Of a stretch of 64,000 bases of DNA, positions 46,431 through 58,662 are shown in pieces. Position 1 is the first letter of the stretch; every line of letters starts with the position of its first letter. The notes under the pieces are model-generated. The model did no database searches. It was not told the DNA's origin and saw nothing but the letters and a program-made list of their open reading frames with translations. A program made the position numbers and the translations under genes. This DNA is from Isoetes taiwanensis (lineage: Eukaryota > Streptophyta > Lycopodiopsida > Isoetales > Isoetaceae): positions 370,001 through 434,000 of the forward strand of contig JAJEKV010000035.1 of assembly GCA_021234155.1 (NCBI GenBank). Direction: 5' to 3'.

Positions 46431-46689
46431 TTAAGGTTAGAATGGAATATATGAAATGGTGTTGATTTCTTACATGTATTATATAATTCGGAGGAGGGGG
46501 GGAGGGAGGTAAAAGGGGCTCTTCCTATTCTACTTCACCTCTCGTATGAACATCCACCCAAACAAAAGGGGGTTCGGGGGGGAAGGATTTAATTGAAAAC
46601 ATTGGATGTAATGATTTATATTAACTAGCAAATTTTTGATATAATGGTTTGTATTAACTAAAAAATATCTTAGCTCGTTTGGGGCCTTA

Positions 46690-46762
46690 GGTATGTTATA
46701 GAATTGAATTGAATTGAATATTTTTTATCATCCACGGAGACCAATCGGCCTATGGGACCCAA
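46690..46762 (-). mobile_element. LINE 3'-tail remnant, minus strand
   Basis: Minus strand: GGGTCCCATAGGCCGATTGG, TCTCCGTGGATGATAAAAAA, then an (ATTCA)n-like tail. It is the last about 60 bases of the LINE 3' UTR plus a variant tail. Confidence 0.8.
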
Positions 46763-47475
46763 CACACTCACCCCGGTTTTTGGTCCACTGTTGAAAACAT
46801 CAGTTTTGGTAGGTCTACATGTCCTGTTTTCAAAGAATCCTACATGTGGATTTGTGAAGGTATGGTTTTGTTCGATAATGGTGTTCTTTTTTCAGTGGAC
46901 TAAAACATCCACTGTTGTTTTGTAGTTTCTTCTATTGTGACATGTCATTTTATAATACAATCCACTGTAGGAAAGAGTACTTGAATTTCTACATGTCTAA
47001 TAATTCTATTGTCACATGTCTTTATAGATGTAGGAAAGAATATTTGATTCTCTACATGTCCTATACTTCCATTCACATGTCTTTATAGTAGTAGGACAGA
47101 GTACTTTATTTGCTAAGGCATTGTAGGAAAGAATACATGAATTACGACATGTGTAATACTTCTATTGTCACATGTCTTTATAGAAGTCGGAAAGAATACT
47201 TGATTCTCTACATGTCATATGCTTCCATGTCACATGTCTTTATAGTAGTAGGACAGAGTACTTTATTTGCTAAGGCATTGTAGGAAAGAATACATGAATT
47301 ACGACATGTGTAATACTTCTATTCTCACATGTCTTTATAGAAGTAGGAAAGAGTACTTGATTCTCTACATGTCCTATCCTTCCATATCACGGGTCTTTAT
47401 AGTGGTAGGACAAAGTACTTGATTTGCTACATGTGATGCACGTGCACGATCACATGTTCTTATACTAGTATTCCA
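46763..47475 (+). repeat. dispersed repeat with tandem ACATGTC(T)TTTATAG units
   Basis: Starts CACACTCACCCCGGTTTTTG (as at about 52 and 51642), then repeats a unit of about 60-125 bases containing GTAGGAAAGAATAC, TTCTATTGTCACATGTCTTT and ATAG at least four times (46960-47415). There is no coding content. Confidence 0.8.
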
Positions 47476-47534
47476 TGTAACACAAGTTACTTCAACTACT
47501 TCAATTACTTAACACCTATTTTTTGCATAACGTG

Positions 47535-49010
47535 GGCACCAACATGCCAAGGTGGCTCTAACATGCCACCTAGGCTCAAACATGCCAAGGTGGCTCCAAC
47601 ATGCCACCTAGGCTCCAACATGACAAAATGGCTCAAACATGCCACCTAGGCTCCAACGTGCTCAAACATGCCACGCAGGCTCCAACATGCCACCTATGCT
47701 CCAACTTGCCAAGGTGGCTCAAATATGCCACGTGGGCTCCAACATGCCACCTAGGCTCCAACATTTCTAGGTGGTAAACATGCCACATAGGCTCAAACAT
47801 GCCATGCGGGCTCACTTAGGCTCCAACATGCCAAGGTGGCTCCAACATGCCACCTAGGCTCAAACATGCCAAGGTGGCTCAAAACATGCCACCTAGGCTC
47901 AAACATGCCAAGGGTGGGCTCAAACATGCCACCTAGGCTCCAACATGCCACCTAGGCTCAAACATGCCAAGGTGGCTCAAACATGCCACGTGGGCTCCAC
48001 CATGCCACCTAGCCTCCAACATGCCAAGGTGGCTCACAACATGCCACCTAGGCTTAAATATGCCAAGTTGGCTCAAACATGCCACCTAGGCTCCAACATG
48101 CCACCGTGGCTCTAACCTGCCACCTAGGCTCAAACATGCCACGGGCTCCAACATGCCACGCGCCAAGGTGGCTCCAACATGCCACCTAGGCTCCAACATG
48201 CCACGGGGCTCTAACATGCCACCTATGCTCCAACTTGCCAAGGTGGCTCAAATATGCCGTGGGCTCCAACATGCCAAGGTGGCTCAAGCATGCCACACAG
48301 GGCTCCAACATGCCACCTAGGCTCTAACATGGCAAGGTGGCTCAATGCCACGTGGTCTCCAACATGCCACCTAGGCTCCAACATGCCAAGGTGGCTCCAA
48401 CATGCCAAGGTGGCTCAAACATGCCACCTAGGCTCCAACGTGCTCAAACATGCCAAGGTGGCTCAAACATGCCATGTGGGCTCCAACATGCCAAGGTGGC
48501 TCAAACATGCCACCTAGGCTCAAACATGCCAAGGTGGTTCCCACATGCCAAGGTGGCTCCAACATGCCACCTAGGCTCAAACATGCCAAGGTGGCTCAAA
48601 CATGCCACCTAGGGTCGCAACATGACAAAATGGCTCAAACATGCCACCTAGGCTCCAACGTGCTCAAACATGCCACGGGCTCCAACATACCACCTATGCT
48701 CCAACTTGCCAAGGTGGCTCAAATATGCCACGTGGGCTCCAACATGCCACCTAGGCTCCAACATTCCTAGGTGGCTCAAACATGCCATCTAGGCTCCAAC
48801 ATGCCACCCAGGGCTCAAACATGCCGGTGGCTCAAACATGCCAAGGTGGGCTCAAACATGCCACCTAGGCTCCAACATGCCAAGGTGGCTCAAACATGCC
48901 ACGTGGACTCCATAATGCCCGTGGGCTCCAACATGCCATGCAGGCTCCAACATGCCAAGGTGGCTCAGGCATGCCACCTAGTCTCAAGCATGCCACCTAG
49001 GCACCCCAAG
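47535..49010 (+). repeat. satellite array, units of about 20 and 40 bases
   Basis: Around seventy copies of CAACATGCCACCTAGGCTC alternating with AAACATGCCAAGGTGGCTC (and CACGTGGGCTCC variants), making a mixed 19-20-base monomer with a 38-40-base dimer. ACCTAGG and CCAAGG provide local palindromes. Open frames across it (MPRWLKHA, HVGSNMPRWL) are by-products. Confidence 0.97.
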
Positions 49011-49230
49011 TGGTGACATGGCATGCCAAGTAAGCAAGGTCAAGTTTTGACTAGGCCAAAAACCAAAGATGTCCATCTTTGGTCTTTTCGATGGGTGATG
49101 TTGGCAAATTTTAGGTGACATGGCTAGATGATGGTGACATGGACCTTGGATGTCCGCAAACACCCAAGGCGGGGCACCTCGGCGGCGGCCCCTTTCTTGT
49201 GAAGGGGGAGTCTCGAAAGGTATATATGCT
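49011..49230 (+). repeat. repeat flank shared with 54290-54450
   Basis: AGTGGTGACATGGCATGCCA, TTTTGACTAGGCCAAAAA and GGGTGATGTTGGCAAATTTT match a diverged copy at 54310-54445. In both, the segment is ordered CCAAGTGGTGACATG ... GGTGACATGGAC, so it is a dispersed repeat that also abuts the satellite. Confidence 0.75.
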
Positions 49231-51045
49231 GGTGCATTTTCTCTATGCATTATCATGGCGTCATCTTTCCATCGCCAAGATTTCACCTTTTTCGAGACCC
49301 GAATTTTTATCTGTGCTTTTCTTTGTGTTTATGCTCCGGAAATTCATAATTAATGCATGGGGCAGGGAAAAATCCTGGTTTTCAGCCAGCTGGCTTGCCA
49401 AGTGGCCCCAAGAGTATAGGAAAATCCCCGGTATTTCGGATGAGTTTTAGACCCTCGATTTTTTTATTGGGATGGGCGCCGTTGGCCCCGACAAGGTTTA
49501 GACCACGTTTTCGATTTTGGGGCATGGAGGAGGCCCGGATTGGCGATCCGACCTCGCCGCGTCGTCCGGAACGGCGAAATTACCCTAGGGGACAAGTTCC
49601 ACGGCAAGTTTTCCCAGGGGATCAATCACTTACCCCTCACTAGGAGGTATTCAGCATCCACCTCCATGCCAATTGACTACAAGTGTGTAGTAAAAGCGAC
49701 CTACTTTGGCGTTTCTTGGAGAGGGGTGGTCTTACGCCTACCTAAACTTGGTCCCCTAGGTAATGGGGATGTTCGGGTCCATTGGCGGAGCCAGTTCGGT
49801 TCGAGTGGGGGTCCGGCCCGTCCCTCCCCCCCGGCTTGGACTAGCTGCGAGAACAAGATACTTGGGGTTCACCCGAGGCCCTGGTAGAAGATTGAAGTGA
49901 GAATAGCAGCACACTAGGACTGCTGGGTGGTATACATGTGACCACGGAGAAGCAAAGCTAGCTCCACTACCTAGTAGGGCGTACCGGCCGGTGGTCTCGG
50001 GAAGGGGTTGGCTCGGAAGCTCGTCTCATGCCTCTGCTTGTGCTTCTATTGCCGGTGCATTTTCTCTTGCGTGTGCAGCGTCATGCTGCACATCCTGCCA
50101 AGATTTCACCTTTTTTCGAGACCCGAATTTTTATCTGTGCTTTTCTTTGTGTTTATGCTCCGGAAATTCATAATTAATGCATGGGGCAGGGAAAAATCCT
50201 GGTTTTCAGCCAGCTGGCTTGTCAAGTGGCCCCGAGAGTATAGGAAAATCCCCGGTATTTCTGGATGAGTTTTAGACCCTCGATTTTTGATTGGGATGGC
50301 CACCGTTGGCCTTGACAGGGTTTAGACCACGTTTTCGATTTTGGGGCATGGAGGAGGCCCCGGATTGGCGATCCGACCTCGCCGCGTCGTCCGGAACGGC
50401 GAAATTACCCTAGGGGACAAGTTCCACGGCGAGTTTTCCCAGGGGATCAATCACTTACCCCTCACTAGGAGGTATTCAGCATCCACCTCCATGCCAATTG
50501 ACTACAAGTGTGTAGTAAACGACCTACTTTGGCGTTTCTTGGAGGGGTGGTCTTCGCCCACAAAACTTGGTCCCCTAGGTAATGGGGATGTTCCAGTCCA
50601 TTGGCGGAGCCGGTTCGATTAGGAGTGGGGGTCCGGCGGTCCCTCGGCCCCGGCTTGGATTAGCACGCAAGAACAAGATACTTGGGGTTCACCCCGAGGC
50701 CACGGTAGAAGATTGAAGTGACAATAGGAGCACTAGGACTGCTAGGTGGTATACATGTGACCACGAGAAGAAAAGCTAGCTCCCACCGCTTTCGGTGGGG
50801 CGTTCACCAGGCCGGTGGCCTCCGAAAGGGGTTGGCTGGGCTTCGTCTCATGCCTCTGCTTGTGCTTCTATTGTCGGTGCATTTTCTCTTGCGTGTGCAA
50901 CGTCATGTTGCATATCCTGCCAAGATTTCACCTTTTTTCGAGACCCGAATTTTTACCTGTGTTTTTTTTTGTGTTTATGCTCCGGAAATTCATAATTAAT
51001 GCATGGGGCGGGGAAAAATCCTGATTTTCAGCCAGCTGGCAGTAC
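49231..51045 (+). repeat. 823-base tandem repeat, 2.2 copies
   Basis: The phrase GGTGCATTTTCTC followed about 40 bases later by CCAAGATTTCACCTTTTTTC occurs at 49231, 50054 and 50876 (periods 823 and 822). Each unit contains GGAACGGCGAAATTACCCTA, a segment ending in CAGCCAGCTGGC, and GTGTGTAGTAAA. The first two units are highly similar, with differences mainly in C/G-rich blocks. A diverged inverted copy lies at 55440-55900. No conserved reading frame crosses the units. Confidence 0.93.
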
Positions 51046-51640
51046 AAAGTGGCCTTACCTTAACACTTGTTTCCTTAGCAAGGTTTGGGACTCCAGGGCC
51101 CTAGAGAAGGTCAAAGCGGCACATTACAAGCAACACATAAATCCCATGCTAGAACGAGGTCCACATCGCGACATGCACATCTGCCCATAGAAAGTGCAAG
51201 CTCATCGCCTCCATTCGCACAGGTGTCTACTATCTCTGAATTGAGACAGGCAGATGGATTGGAGAGCCACGTCAGGACAAGCTTTGTCAGCGCTACCAGA
51301 TGGGAGCTGTCGAGGATGAATGTCATACTTTCGAAAGCTGCCTGGCGTATAATAAGATTCGGGCATATGCTCTGTTAGTCAGGTCCGACGAGACGCTACA
51401 CATGATACTAAGCAGGGCTTCAATGCAATCCCTAGGATCATACATTCAGGAGGTAATAGATATGAGGGCTCAGATATATCCCCGGACAACCACTTAACAT
51501 ATACATATCTTTCATCATGTATATTTGTACAGCTTGTCAGTAGTCTTATTGTTGCCATGGCTTTTCCTTCGAAAATACTTCAGGCAGAGGTTTTGTAATC
51601 GGGGCAGTAATATGCCTGCTGCGCTTTTGTATTGCACACT
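51046..51640 (+). mobile_element. LINE 3' end of a second subfamily
   Basis: KVWDSRALEKVKAAHYKQHI, then broken frames with ETGRWIGEP, GAVEDECHTFESC, and LGSYIQEVIDMRAQIYP. The order equals the C-terminus of the main LINE (LWDADALTHVKLAYY, GAIEDECHALQIC, LGSYLPEVMDAR) but identity is clearly lower, so it is a different subfamily. Its 3' UTR has GTAATATGCCTGCTGC instead of GTAATACGCTTGCTGC, then stops at the repeat beginning CACACTGACC. Confidence 0.85.
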
Positions 51641-52400
51641 GACCCCAATTTTTGGTCCATAGTTGTTTTTTCCTTGTACGGAAGTGTTGTTTTATGCCAA
51701 AAACAACACCAAAATGGCCCCAAAAGTCCACGTGGCCCGTTTATCCGGATTTGCACAAAGAGACAGTGGTTTTTGGCAGAAATTTTCCACGGTGGTCTTT
51801 TGGCCATTTTTGTCAATGTGTCCTTTTTTTTCACTATTGTTTTTATCAGTTTTTTTCTACGTGTGGTTTTTTTGTCACTGTTGTTTTTGTAAGAAGTCAT
51901 GCGTTGTTTTTTTGAAAAGTACACGCGTAGATTTACATATTACTACTAATGAAGAAGTAAAAAAAATATATCTTTTTATTTTTTTCTATGCGTTTTGTTT
52001 TTTTCCTCTACTTGTAGTTTTTAAAAGTTGACATTGTTTTCTTAGAGAAAGATGTGTAGTTTTTAAAGAAATTCACATGTTGCATTTAAAAATAATTACT
52101 ATTTTCAAATATTGTTTTCCTCAATATTATATGTAGCTATTAAAAAGTACGACACGTTATTTCTTAAATTGGTTGTTTACAAGTGTTGTTTTTGCAAGAA
52201 AATCAAAATAAAATATCCGTGGACTTTTTTTAACTTTACAAAAACAACACGTTTGGTTTACACGTAGACATGTTTTTAAGCAATCAAATCTTGACACGTG
52301 GCACTCATTCTTATATGTGGATATCTTTTTAACTAATCAAACCTTGACACGTGGCAACCACATTCTTTAAAAAAAAAACTCCGCTTCTACTTTTTTTCTT
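51641..52400 (+). repeat. T-rich dispersed repeat (CACACTGACCCCAATTTTTG start)
   Basis: T-runs alternate with short words (GTTGTTTTT, ACACGTAGA, CTTGACACGTGGCA repeated at 52292 and 52346). The lead phrase matches the repeats near 52 and 46763. No gene is present; the open frames are low-complexity Phe/Val-rich and are rejected. Confidence 0.65.
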
Positions 52401-53330
52401 TTTAGTGATAATTTCAATCTACAAAATATAGAGCACACAACATTTGAATGCAAACATAAGCAAAATGAATAGAGTCTTTTAGGGAAGGCTTTAAGTATCA
52501 AACCCAAACATTAACACATATATTATGTATGATAATTATATTGCAATCTAAATTTTAGATTTACATAAAACTCATATCTGATTAATGGTTAAAGGTTCAG
52601 AACAATTAAATTAAAACATTGACTTATTATAATTTGAAAACACTGTAGCCCGGGTATTGACTCAGTTACTGTAGCACAGTTGACCGTGCCAATGGGGTTA
52701 CATCCGATCCGACCATCTTATATGTAGTATTCTCCCATGGAGTGGGACCTCCCAAAGATGCCAAAGACATGATATATGGCTGCTTCCAATCTTATGAGCA
52801 ACCAATCTTATGGCTGGTTCCAATCTTATGCCAGAGACACTGACCTTGAAGCTTCTACCAGAAAAATGTATCACAGGAAAAGGCAAACCAACATATCCTT
52901 CCTTGCAGCCATGAGTGAATTTATTCTGTGATAAAAAAGAGTTGTATTGATTCAATAATAATAGACGATGCAAAACTAAAATAGACTAAAATATGCTTTT
53001 GCAAAACAGAAAGGAAAGGAGCTAAGGAGGCCGAGATTTGCCTAAGACAATGCTATGCTAAAACATAGCCACTTCAGAATAAATCAAAGTCTGATGAAAG
53101 CATATTACCTTAAATCTTGCTAACAGATGAACACTGACTGTGTAACCTGTATATCATATACGGAGATCAGATTAGTTTTAAAAAATACCAATGCCATTAA
53201 AAGGGCATATTGAAAGCATTGAAAATAGAGAAAACCTTCATTAAGGGATTTGCCATAGGGCCGAAATCACCCTTGTGCCAAGCTCCCTGTCATTCTTCAT
53301 TCAGCTTCATGGTAGAGTAGCCCAATAGCA
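52401..53330. other. no recognisable gene
   Basis: AT-rich, with a small direct repeat around 52770-52830 (GGCTGCTTCCAATCTTATGA / GGCTGGTTCCAATCTTATGC). Confidence 0.5.
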
Positions 53331-53339
53331 GAAGCACAT

Positions 53340-53640
53340 AGCAGAAACAGATTCGGCCAACATGGGAAGAGTAGCCCACAGCAGAAGCAGATTCGGCCAA
53401 AGGAAAAGCAGAGGTGGATTGAGAAAGCAGACAAGAGAAAAATATGGCAAACAGAGAGGTCGCAGCAGATTCGGCCAAGAAACAAGAAGGATTCGGCCAA
53501 GAAGCAGAAGCAGATTGGGCCAAGAAACAGAAGCAGAAGCAGATTCGGCCAACAACTAAAAGCAGATTCGGCCAAGAAAACAGGCCTAGAACAGGCCGCA
53601 AGCTCCTAGAACAGGCCGCGAGCTCACCAACCAAAGGATT
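53340..53640 (+). repeat. short tandem repeat (GCAGATTCGGCCAA)n
   Basis: Twelve or more degenerate copies of AGCAGATTCGGCCAAGAA, 15-30 bases apart, followed by a direct repeat of TAGAACAGGCCGC(A/G)AGCTC. Open frames on both strands (Gln/Arg/Ser- or Leu/Phe/Trp-rich) arise from the repeat. The flank to 53800 might be an exon-poor promoter or UTR but shows no domain. Confidence 0.85.
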
Positions 53641-53829
53641 CGCGGCTGAACTTTGCCATCGCCATAGCTGGAAGGAGCAGGAAATTGCCATAGTTGCTGC
53701 AGCACAAGAAACGCGGGAAAGAAGGGAAAGAAACACAAAATGGCCCCAACCAATAGGATGATACGACCTGGATCAAAATCCAGGCCGTTCATCTCGACCC
53801 ATCTCGGCCGTTGAATTGTTTCACATTTT

Positions 53830-54290
53830 TTAATTCCCCTTAATTTGCATGGTTCCTAAATGTGGTAAACAATTTTGCATGGTTCCTAAATGTACTATAT
53901 AATTTAAGAAAGCCATTGCAGGGGATAATGCTGTTGCGGTGCTTCTAGCTGAGGCAGAGGGCCGTGAGCCCTCTGTGGTGGCACCGCCGAAGCATCTTGC
54001 CATGCAATGGCCCGAAGCAAACAAAAAAAGGGATAGGTGTAATAACTTCAGTTGAGCACTATGTTTTTGGCGGGAATCGCCTCCTCTGGAACATATGCTC
54101 CCATTTGGCTCACTATTATTCCACAAAAGTTGTAAATACTAGGCAAAATGATCTATGTAATCTGCCAAGTTTCTAGCACTTGATTTGTCGAAATTATTAG
54201 GATACATCACTCCACCAGGGTTGACTATTTTATAGTCAAATATGGGATCTTAGATAGTAAGTACCCCACAGTCTACAAAAGTTGGCATGG
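53830..54290. other. no recognisable gene
   Basis: Short duplicated phrase GCATGGTTCCTAAATGT(G/A) at 53848 and 53877. Nothing else was supported. Confidence 0.5.
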
Positions 54291-54450
54291 AATATGATGA
54301 TGTGGCACTTCAAGCGGTGACATGCCATGCCAAGAGTAGGCAAGACCAACTTTGACTAGGCAAAAAATGAAGCGATGTACAACTTTTGCTTTCCATGGGT
54401 GATGGGCAATTTTTGGCTGACATGGCAAGATATGAGTGACATGGACTTAA
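54291..54450 (+). repeat. dispersed repeat, second copy of 49011-49150
   Basis: AAGCGGTGACATGCCATGCC, CAACTTTGACTAGGC and CCATGGGTGATGGGCAATTT parallel the sequence following the satellite at 49010. No satellite is attached here. Confidence 0.75.
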
Positions 54451-55430
54451 TGACTAGGCATTCTTATTATTTTTGAAGTTGCCATGTCATTGCCACATCA
54501 TTCCAGGACCAAACTTTCATTGCGCAATATAGCAAAACCAACTTTCATTTATTAACAATTATCATGGCTCAACCTACACTACCATGTTTGCCCCTTTGAG
54601 CAACAAAATCTCATGAAGTTTGTTCAATCTCAGATGGCTTGAAGATATCATTAAGGCACATTGATCAACAAGACATAATTAAAAATTGACGGTTTGAGCT
54701 AGAGAGTTGAATATATGAACAAAAGTTGGTTGAAAACCTAAGTACATTTGAAAAAAACTTGATTGAAGATTGAAAGACCATGCGCCCTTCTCCATGCAAA
54801 GTGGTGTCAATTTATAAAAAGCCCCACATGTCAACCACGGCCATGGTGGACATGGTCAGAACCTCCAATTCACTTAAGCTAATCACTCTTTTTTGAAAAA
54901 CAAAAGCTGGAACCAAAAGGGTTTAATTTGTGATATTTACCATATGATTGGCATTACAGATTGTTAAACAATACATTTGTTTGGCGATGGATGCACATTG
55001 AACAGTCTTTGTGAAGTGTTGTTTACTGAAGTCTAGGTCTAGTATTGTGCTACTTATGTGATAATATTGGAAAGATAGATTTGGTGACTTCGATTGGTCA
55101 CAAATGGCTAACTGTAACCTGATACCAGTATTAATGCATGATAAGATTTTAATGTCACATTGTGGGTTGTTGGAGCATAGTGTTATGCACATTAAGTTAA
55201 TAAGTGATGTTACATTTTGTAAGCTAATAAAGATCAAGGGATATATATGGTACATCTACACTGTCGACCGCAGAACGCTTCGCGTTTTGATAAGTTCTCC
55301 TGGACCGATCTTGGATTTTTTTGAACCTGCTCGAAGCAAGTTACTTGAATGCCGGATTCAACTGTCGGATAGGGAAACCGAGCTCCGGGAGGGAGGGGGG
55401 ACATTGGCATTTGCCCTACAATAACCTGGC
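54451..55430. other. AT-rich, nothing recognised
   Basis: No domain, intron structure or repeat was supported on either strand. Confidence 0.45.
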
Positions 55431-55439
55431 AAGGCACAG

Positions 55440-55900
55440 AGTTTGCGTTTTGGAGGCCATACCCTAGCCAGATTGGACCAGGATCAGTGGGAGGGCATTG
55501 ACGCCAGAAGACGGAGCCCTAAAACCTTCCAGAAGAAGTTCGTCCCAAAGATCCTCTCTGGAGGGTCCTTGGCCACGGACGGGCAACTCTCCCACCCCGG
55601 AACTGTGATCTGACTCTTCCAACGGTCTCGAAACATCGACATTACCCTAGAGACCAAGTTTCGTGGGCAGAAGACCACCCCTGCTCCCGGAAGCGCCAAA
55701 GTAGCTCATGTCCAACACGTTCGTAGTGAATTGGCCTTAGCGGAGGGTGCAGAATACTGCCATGTAGAGGGTTCGTGTTTCGTTTGCTGCAAAAAAGGAG
55801 TCCCTAGGGTAATTTCGCTGTTTCGGACGACATGGCGAAGTCAAATCTCCATTCCGGAGCCTTTGTACTGCCAGCTGGCTGAAAATCAGGATTTTTCTCC
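55440..55900 (-). repeat. diverged inverted copy of the 823-base unit
   Basis: On the minus strand the order TTTTCAGCCAGCTGG, CGTCCGAAACAGCGAAATTA, CCCTAGGGAC, CTACTTTGGCGCTTCC and AAACTTGGTCTCTAGGGTAA follows the unit at 49380-49850. Similarity is patchy, so this is an older copy. Confidence 0.8.
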
Positions 55901-56680
55901 GCCAGTGGCCTTTGTACTTCTTTCTTATCTTATCTTATCTTTTGAATCTCGCCTTTTTATTATTTGCTGTAGATTATTCAACAAATAGGCTTACCGATAA
56001 CTCTATAACGGCGATATTATTTTCGGTAACAAATTACCTTCCATTCACACGTACTCTCTAATTGCATCTAAAGTTAGGAAATAGCAGAGTTATTGGCTTT
56101 ACAGAACATGACCTAAAGTATTGTTAGCTTGACACATGATGCCCTCCTTGGTGCATATTTGTTAACTTCAAAACATATGCCTTTGAACCATTAAAAATGT
56201 GTCCAATAGCTATGTCGAGGTCAAGAGAATTATTAGTTCCAATCGTTTCAAAGTCTCCAAAAGGATGATCATTATCGATTCTAGGTTGCTAGAGAATCTT
56301 CTAATTAGCTGCGAGATGGCATAGTTAGTGTTTTCACAAAGAAATTAGCATTGAAGTGTACAATGCAACACATGAATTGCTATTCCAAGATCGCAATTAA
56401 ACTCCTATACAATACATTTAACTTAGACCTTCATAAGTTTTATTTAAATGCACACTTTTCATTTGTGTAATAGGTCCATTGTGCATTTGATTTTGGAAAC
56501 TTTAAAGAGCACCACTTTAAAGCAGAATTTCATTAAAGTTGGAAATTTTGTGATTCCAATTTCTCGTGAAATCAGTTTCTTCCCTGTTTTATCACACATT
56601 TATGGCTAGATATGGCACTATTTGCTTAAAAAGAAACCAGTTATCATGCAAAAACCGCTACATTTAATATAAAACAGCGC
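55901..56680. other. AT-rich, nothing recognised
   Basis: Contains a short (TCTTA)n stretch at about 55921-55940. No gene was seen. Confidence 0.5.
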
Positions 56681-56689
56681 GGTTTTAGT

Positions 56690-57025
56690 TGTCAGGAAGA
56701 GAACTATGGCGCCATTTACTTGGAAAGTATGAGGAAAAGCGGCCCGAGAAACACAAAAGCAGATATTAAATTGCCAAAAAGCGCCCAGCAAGCAAACAAA
56801 ATGGCGCGGCCGCTCCTTTAGCTTAGAAATAACCACAAAGCAAATAGCATAAACGCGATATTTGCTTTAACGTGAAAGGAAGCAAATGGTGCGCGCGCTA
56901 TTTGCTTGAACGTGAAAGCAAGCAAATAGTGCGGCAAGCACTATTTAAGAGCGAAAGCAAATAGTGCGGCCGCTATTATTTGCGTGAACGTGAAGACCAA
57001 GCAAATAGTGCTCTCGCCATTTTGC
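56690..57025. repeat. palindrome repeats with CAAATAG-GCGC-CTATTTG cores
   Basis: GCAAATGGTGCGCGCGCTAT, GCAAATAGTGCGGCCGCTAT and related self-complementary cores are separated by TTGCTTGAACGTGAAAGCAA-type spacers; six to eight cores are visible. The array lies just downstream of the stop of the ParB/methyltransferase-like gene (57186), within its 3' flank or a 3' intron. Confidence 0.85.
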
Positions 57026-58662
57026 TATAGATAACACATATTTTCAGAAGACCATGTAGATATATATATTAATAGAAATATTATATAAGATACAATTTTT
57101 CAAAACACAGAATTTTTTTTAATAGTCATTGGCGAAGTGTTCATCAGAGACTTTCTCATAATCATCCAGGTTAATTTTACTGCGGTCAATTTGATCCTGC
57201 TCTGCTCCGCCTTGGGGCCGTCTCACCTTTCTCTCGTATGAGAAGCTTCTTCGCCGTCGCCCCTATACGAGATTCACCATCTTGCAAAGTCAAGACTTCC
57301 CGTTGGCGTTGGTCAATGGCCTTTGGGTCAAGCCAGGGGTACATGACGTTCTCGACCCTACCCAGAATGCCCGCTACGCATTTCATCTTTCCTAACTCAT
57401 GCTCGTATGTCACACTGATTCTTCCTACATGAAGGGATGCCCTAGAGAAGGCTCCACCAGAGAAGAAATCTAGTACGATGTTACCTTGAGGGCAGAGCTT
57501 ATCAACAAGGTAGAACGCAGTTGCAGGACCAATCTGTTTATGCACCAGATATTCTCCCTCCATACCCTGCCAACTCCACTTAAACCTGTCTTGCATGAGT
57601 TTTTTAGCCATAACATCGCCCTCACTTCCGATGGCTTCCTTAGGAATAGGAGGAATTTGCGGGAGCTTTCTAGGATGGTCGCCAAATAGCCTAAGGTCCA
57701 GGTCTTCGTCAGGCTCTCCCGTCTGTGCCGAAATCCTCGTAGCAAATAGAAGAGCTTGTGGCTCTTTGATTCCTGAACCACCTATAGCTCCAGTCTCTTC
57801 TTCATAGATTCCTACAAACACTCTAGACCTGGATTCTAGTCTTTCAAGCGCACTGGCAAATAGTAAGTTATGCTCCGGCCTGACGAAACATAGAATCCAG
57901 TATGTCTCTTGGTCTCCATCATCCGTGAGACATTATCGGGAAGAACGTGATTCTGGGCCTCTCACTTTTCCAAACCGGAGTAAGCCGCCTTGCATCTAAA
58001 CATATCATCTTTGTGTAGAATCGCACGCTCGTTCGAATCCCCGGCATTGACATGCTCCACAAAACCATCTTGGCGGGGGGGCCTTTTCATTTCGGTGAAG
58101 GATCTTTCGAATGGACTGGCCAAGGAGAATGGCATGTTACCATGAACTCCCTCTTTGAGTATTCCTTCCTGTACCCACTTATGGTGGCATACCCCCCAAA
58201 CCAGAAGTGCTTTATCTGAGAAGTGGTCTGTGGCTTTCCGTAGGTCCTCGAATTTCTTGTACTTAGTGCCAATTTGATCTGCAATGAAGTGCAGTATCTC
58301 CTTCTTCATGTAAGCAAGTACTCTTAAGTTCTGCGCCCTCGTCTTGAAGAAATTATCGCCTTTGTAATCTGAGGTGACTTTGACGATATATCCCCCCGGC
58401 TTAAAGCTTCTTCGAGGACCTTTCTACAATCATCATAGTCCAAGCCCCTCATGCATCTAAGGTAGTTGTCACTGAAGTAATCTTTGTCTTTAGCAAAATT
58501 GATTACTATAGCTTGACCCCTGTTGTCCTTAAGTTCTCCCTTCCTCCATTTGTTCCACATCTGGCGGAAGAGTGCATAGACATCATCTGGCATGAAGACA
58601 AACCGATTGACATCCTTCGTGTGTTTGCCCCTCAGAATCTTGTCTGCCATTTCAAGGTAGTG

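Noticed and set aside
47457-47475. TCTTATACTAGTATTCC as a Helitron 5' end on the plus strand
   Set aside because: Resembles plant Helitron starts, but no matching plus-strand hairpin-CTRR end lies downstream and the two 3' ends found are on the minus strand.
48254-49016. Frames of up to 106 residues across the satellite
   Set aside because: Repetitive translation of a 20/40-base satellite, with no start context or domain.
51580-52031. Phe- or Lys-rich frames of 86-122 residues
   Set aside because: Low-complexity T-rich repeat; the frames overlap on both strands.
53297-53761. Leu/Phe/Trp-rich minus-strand and Gln/Arg-rich plus-strand frames
   Set aside because: Both arise from the GCAGATTCGGCCAA tandem repeat.
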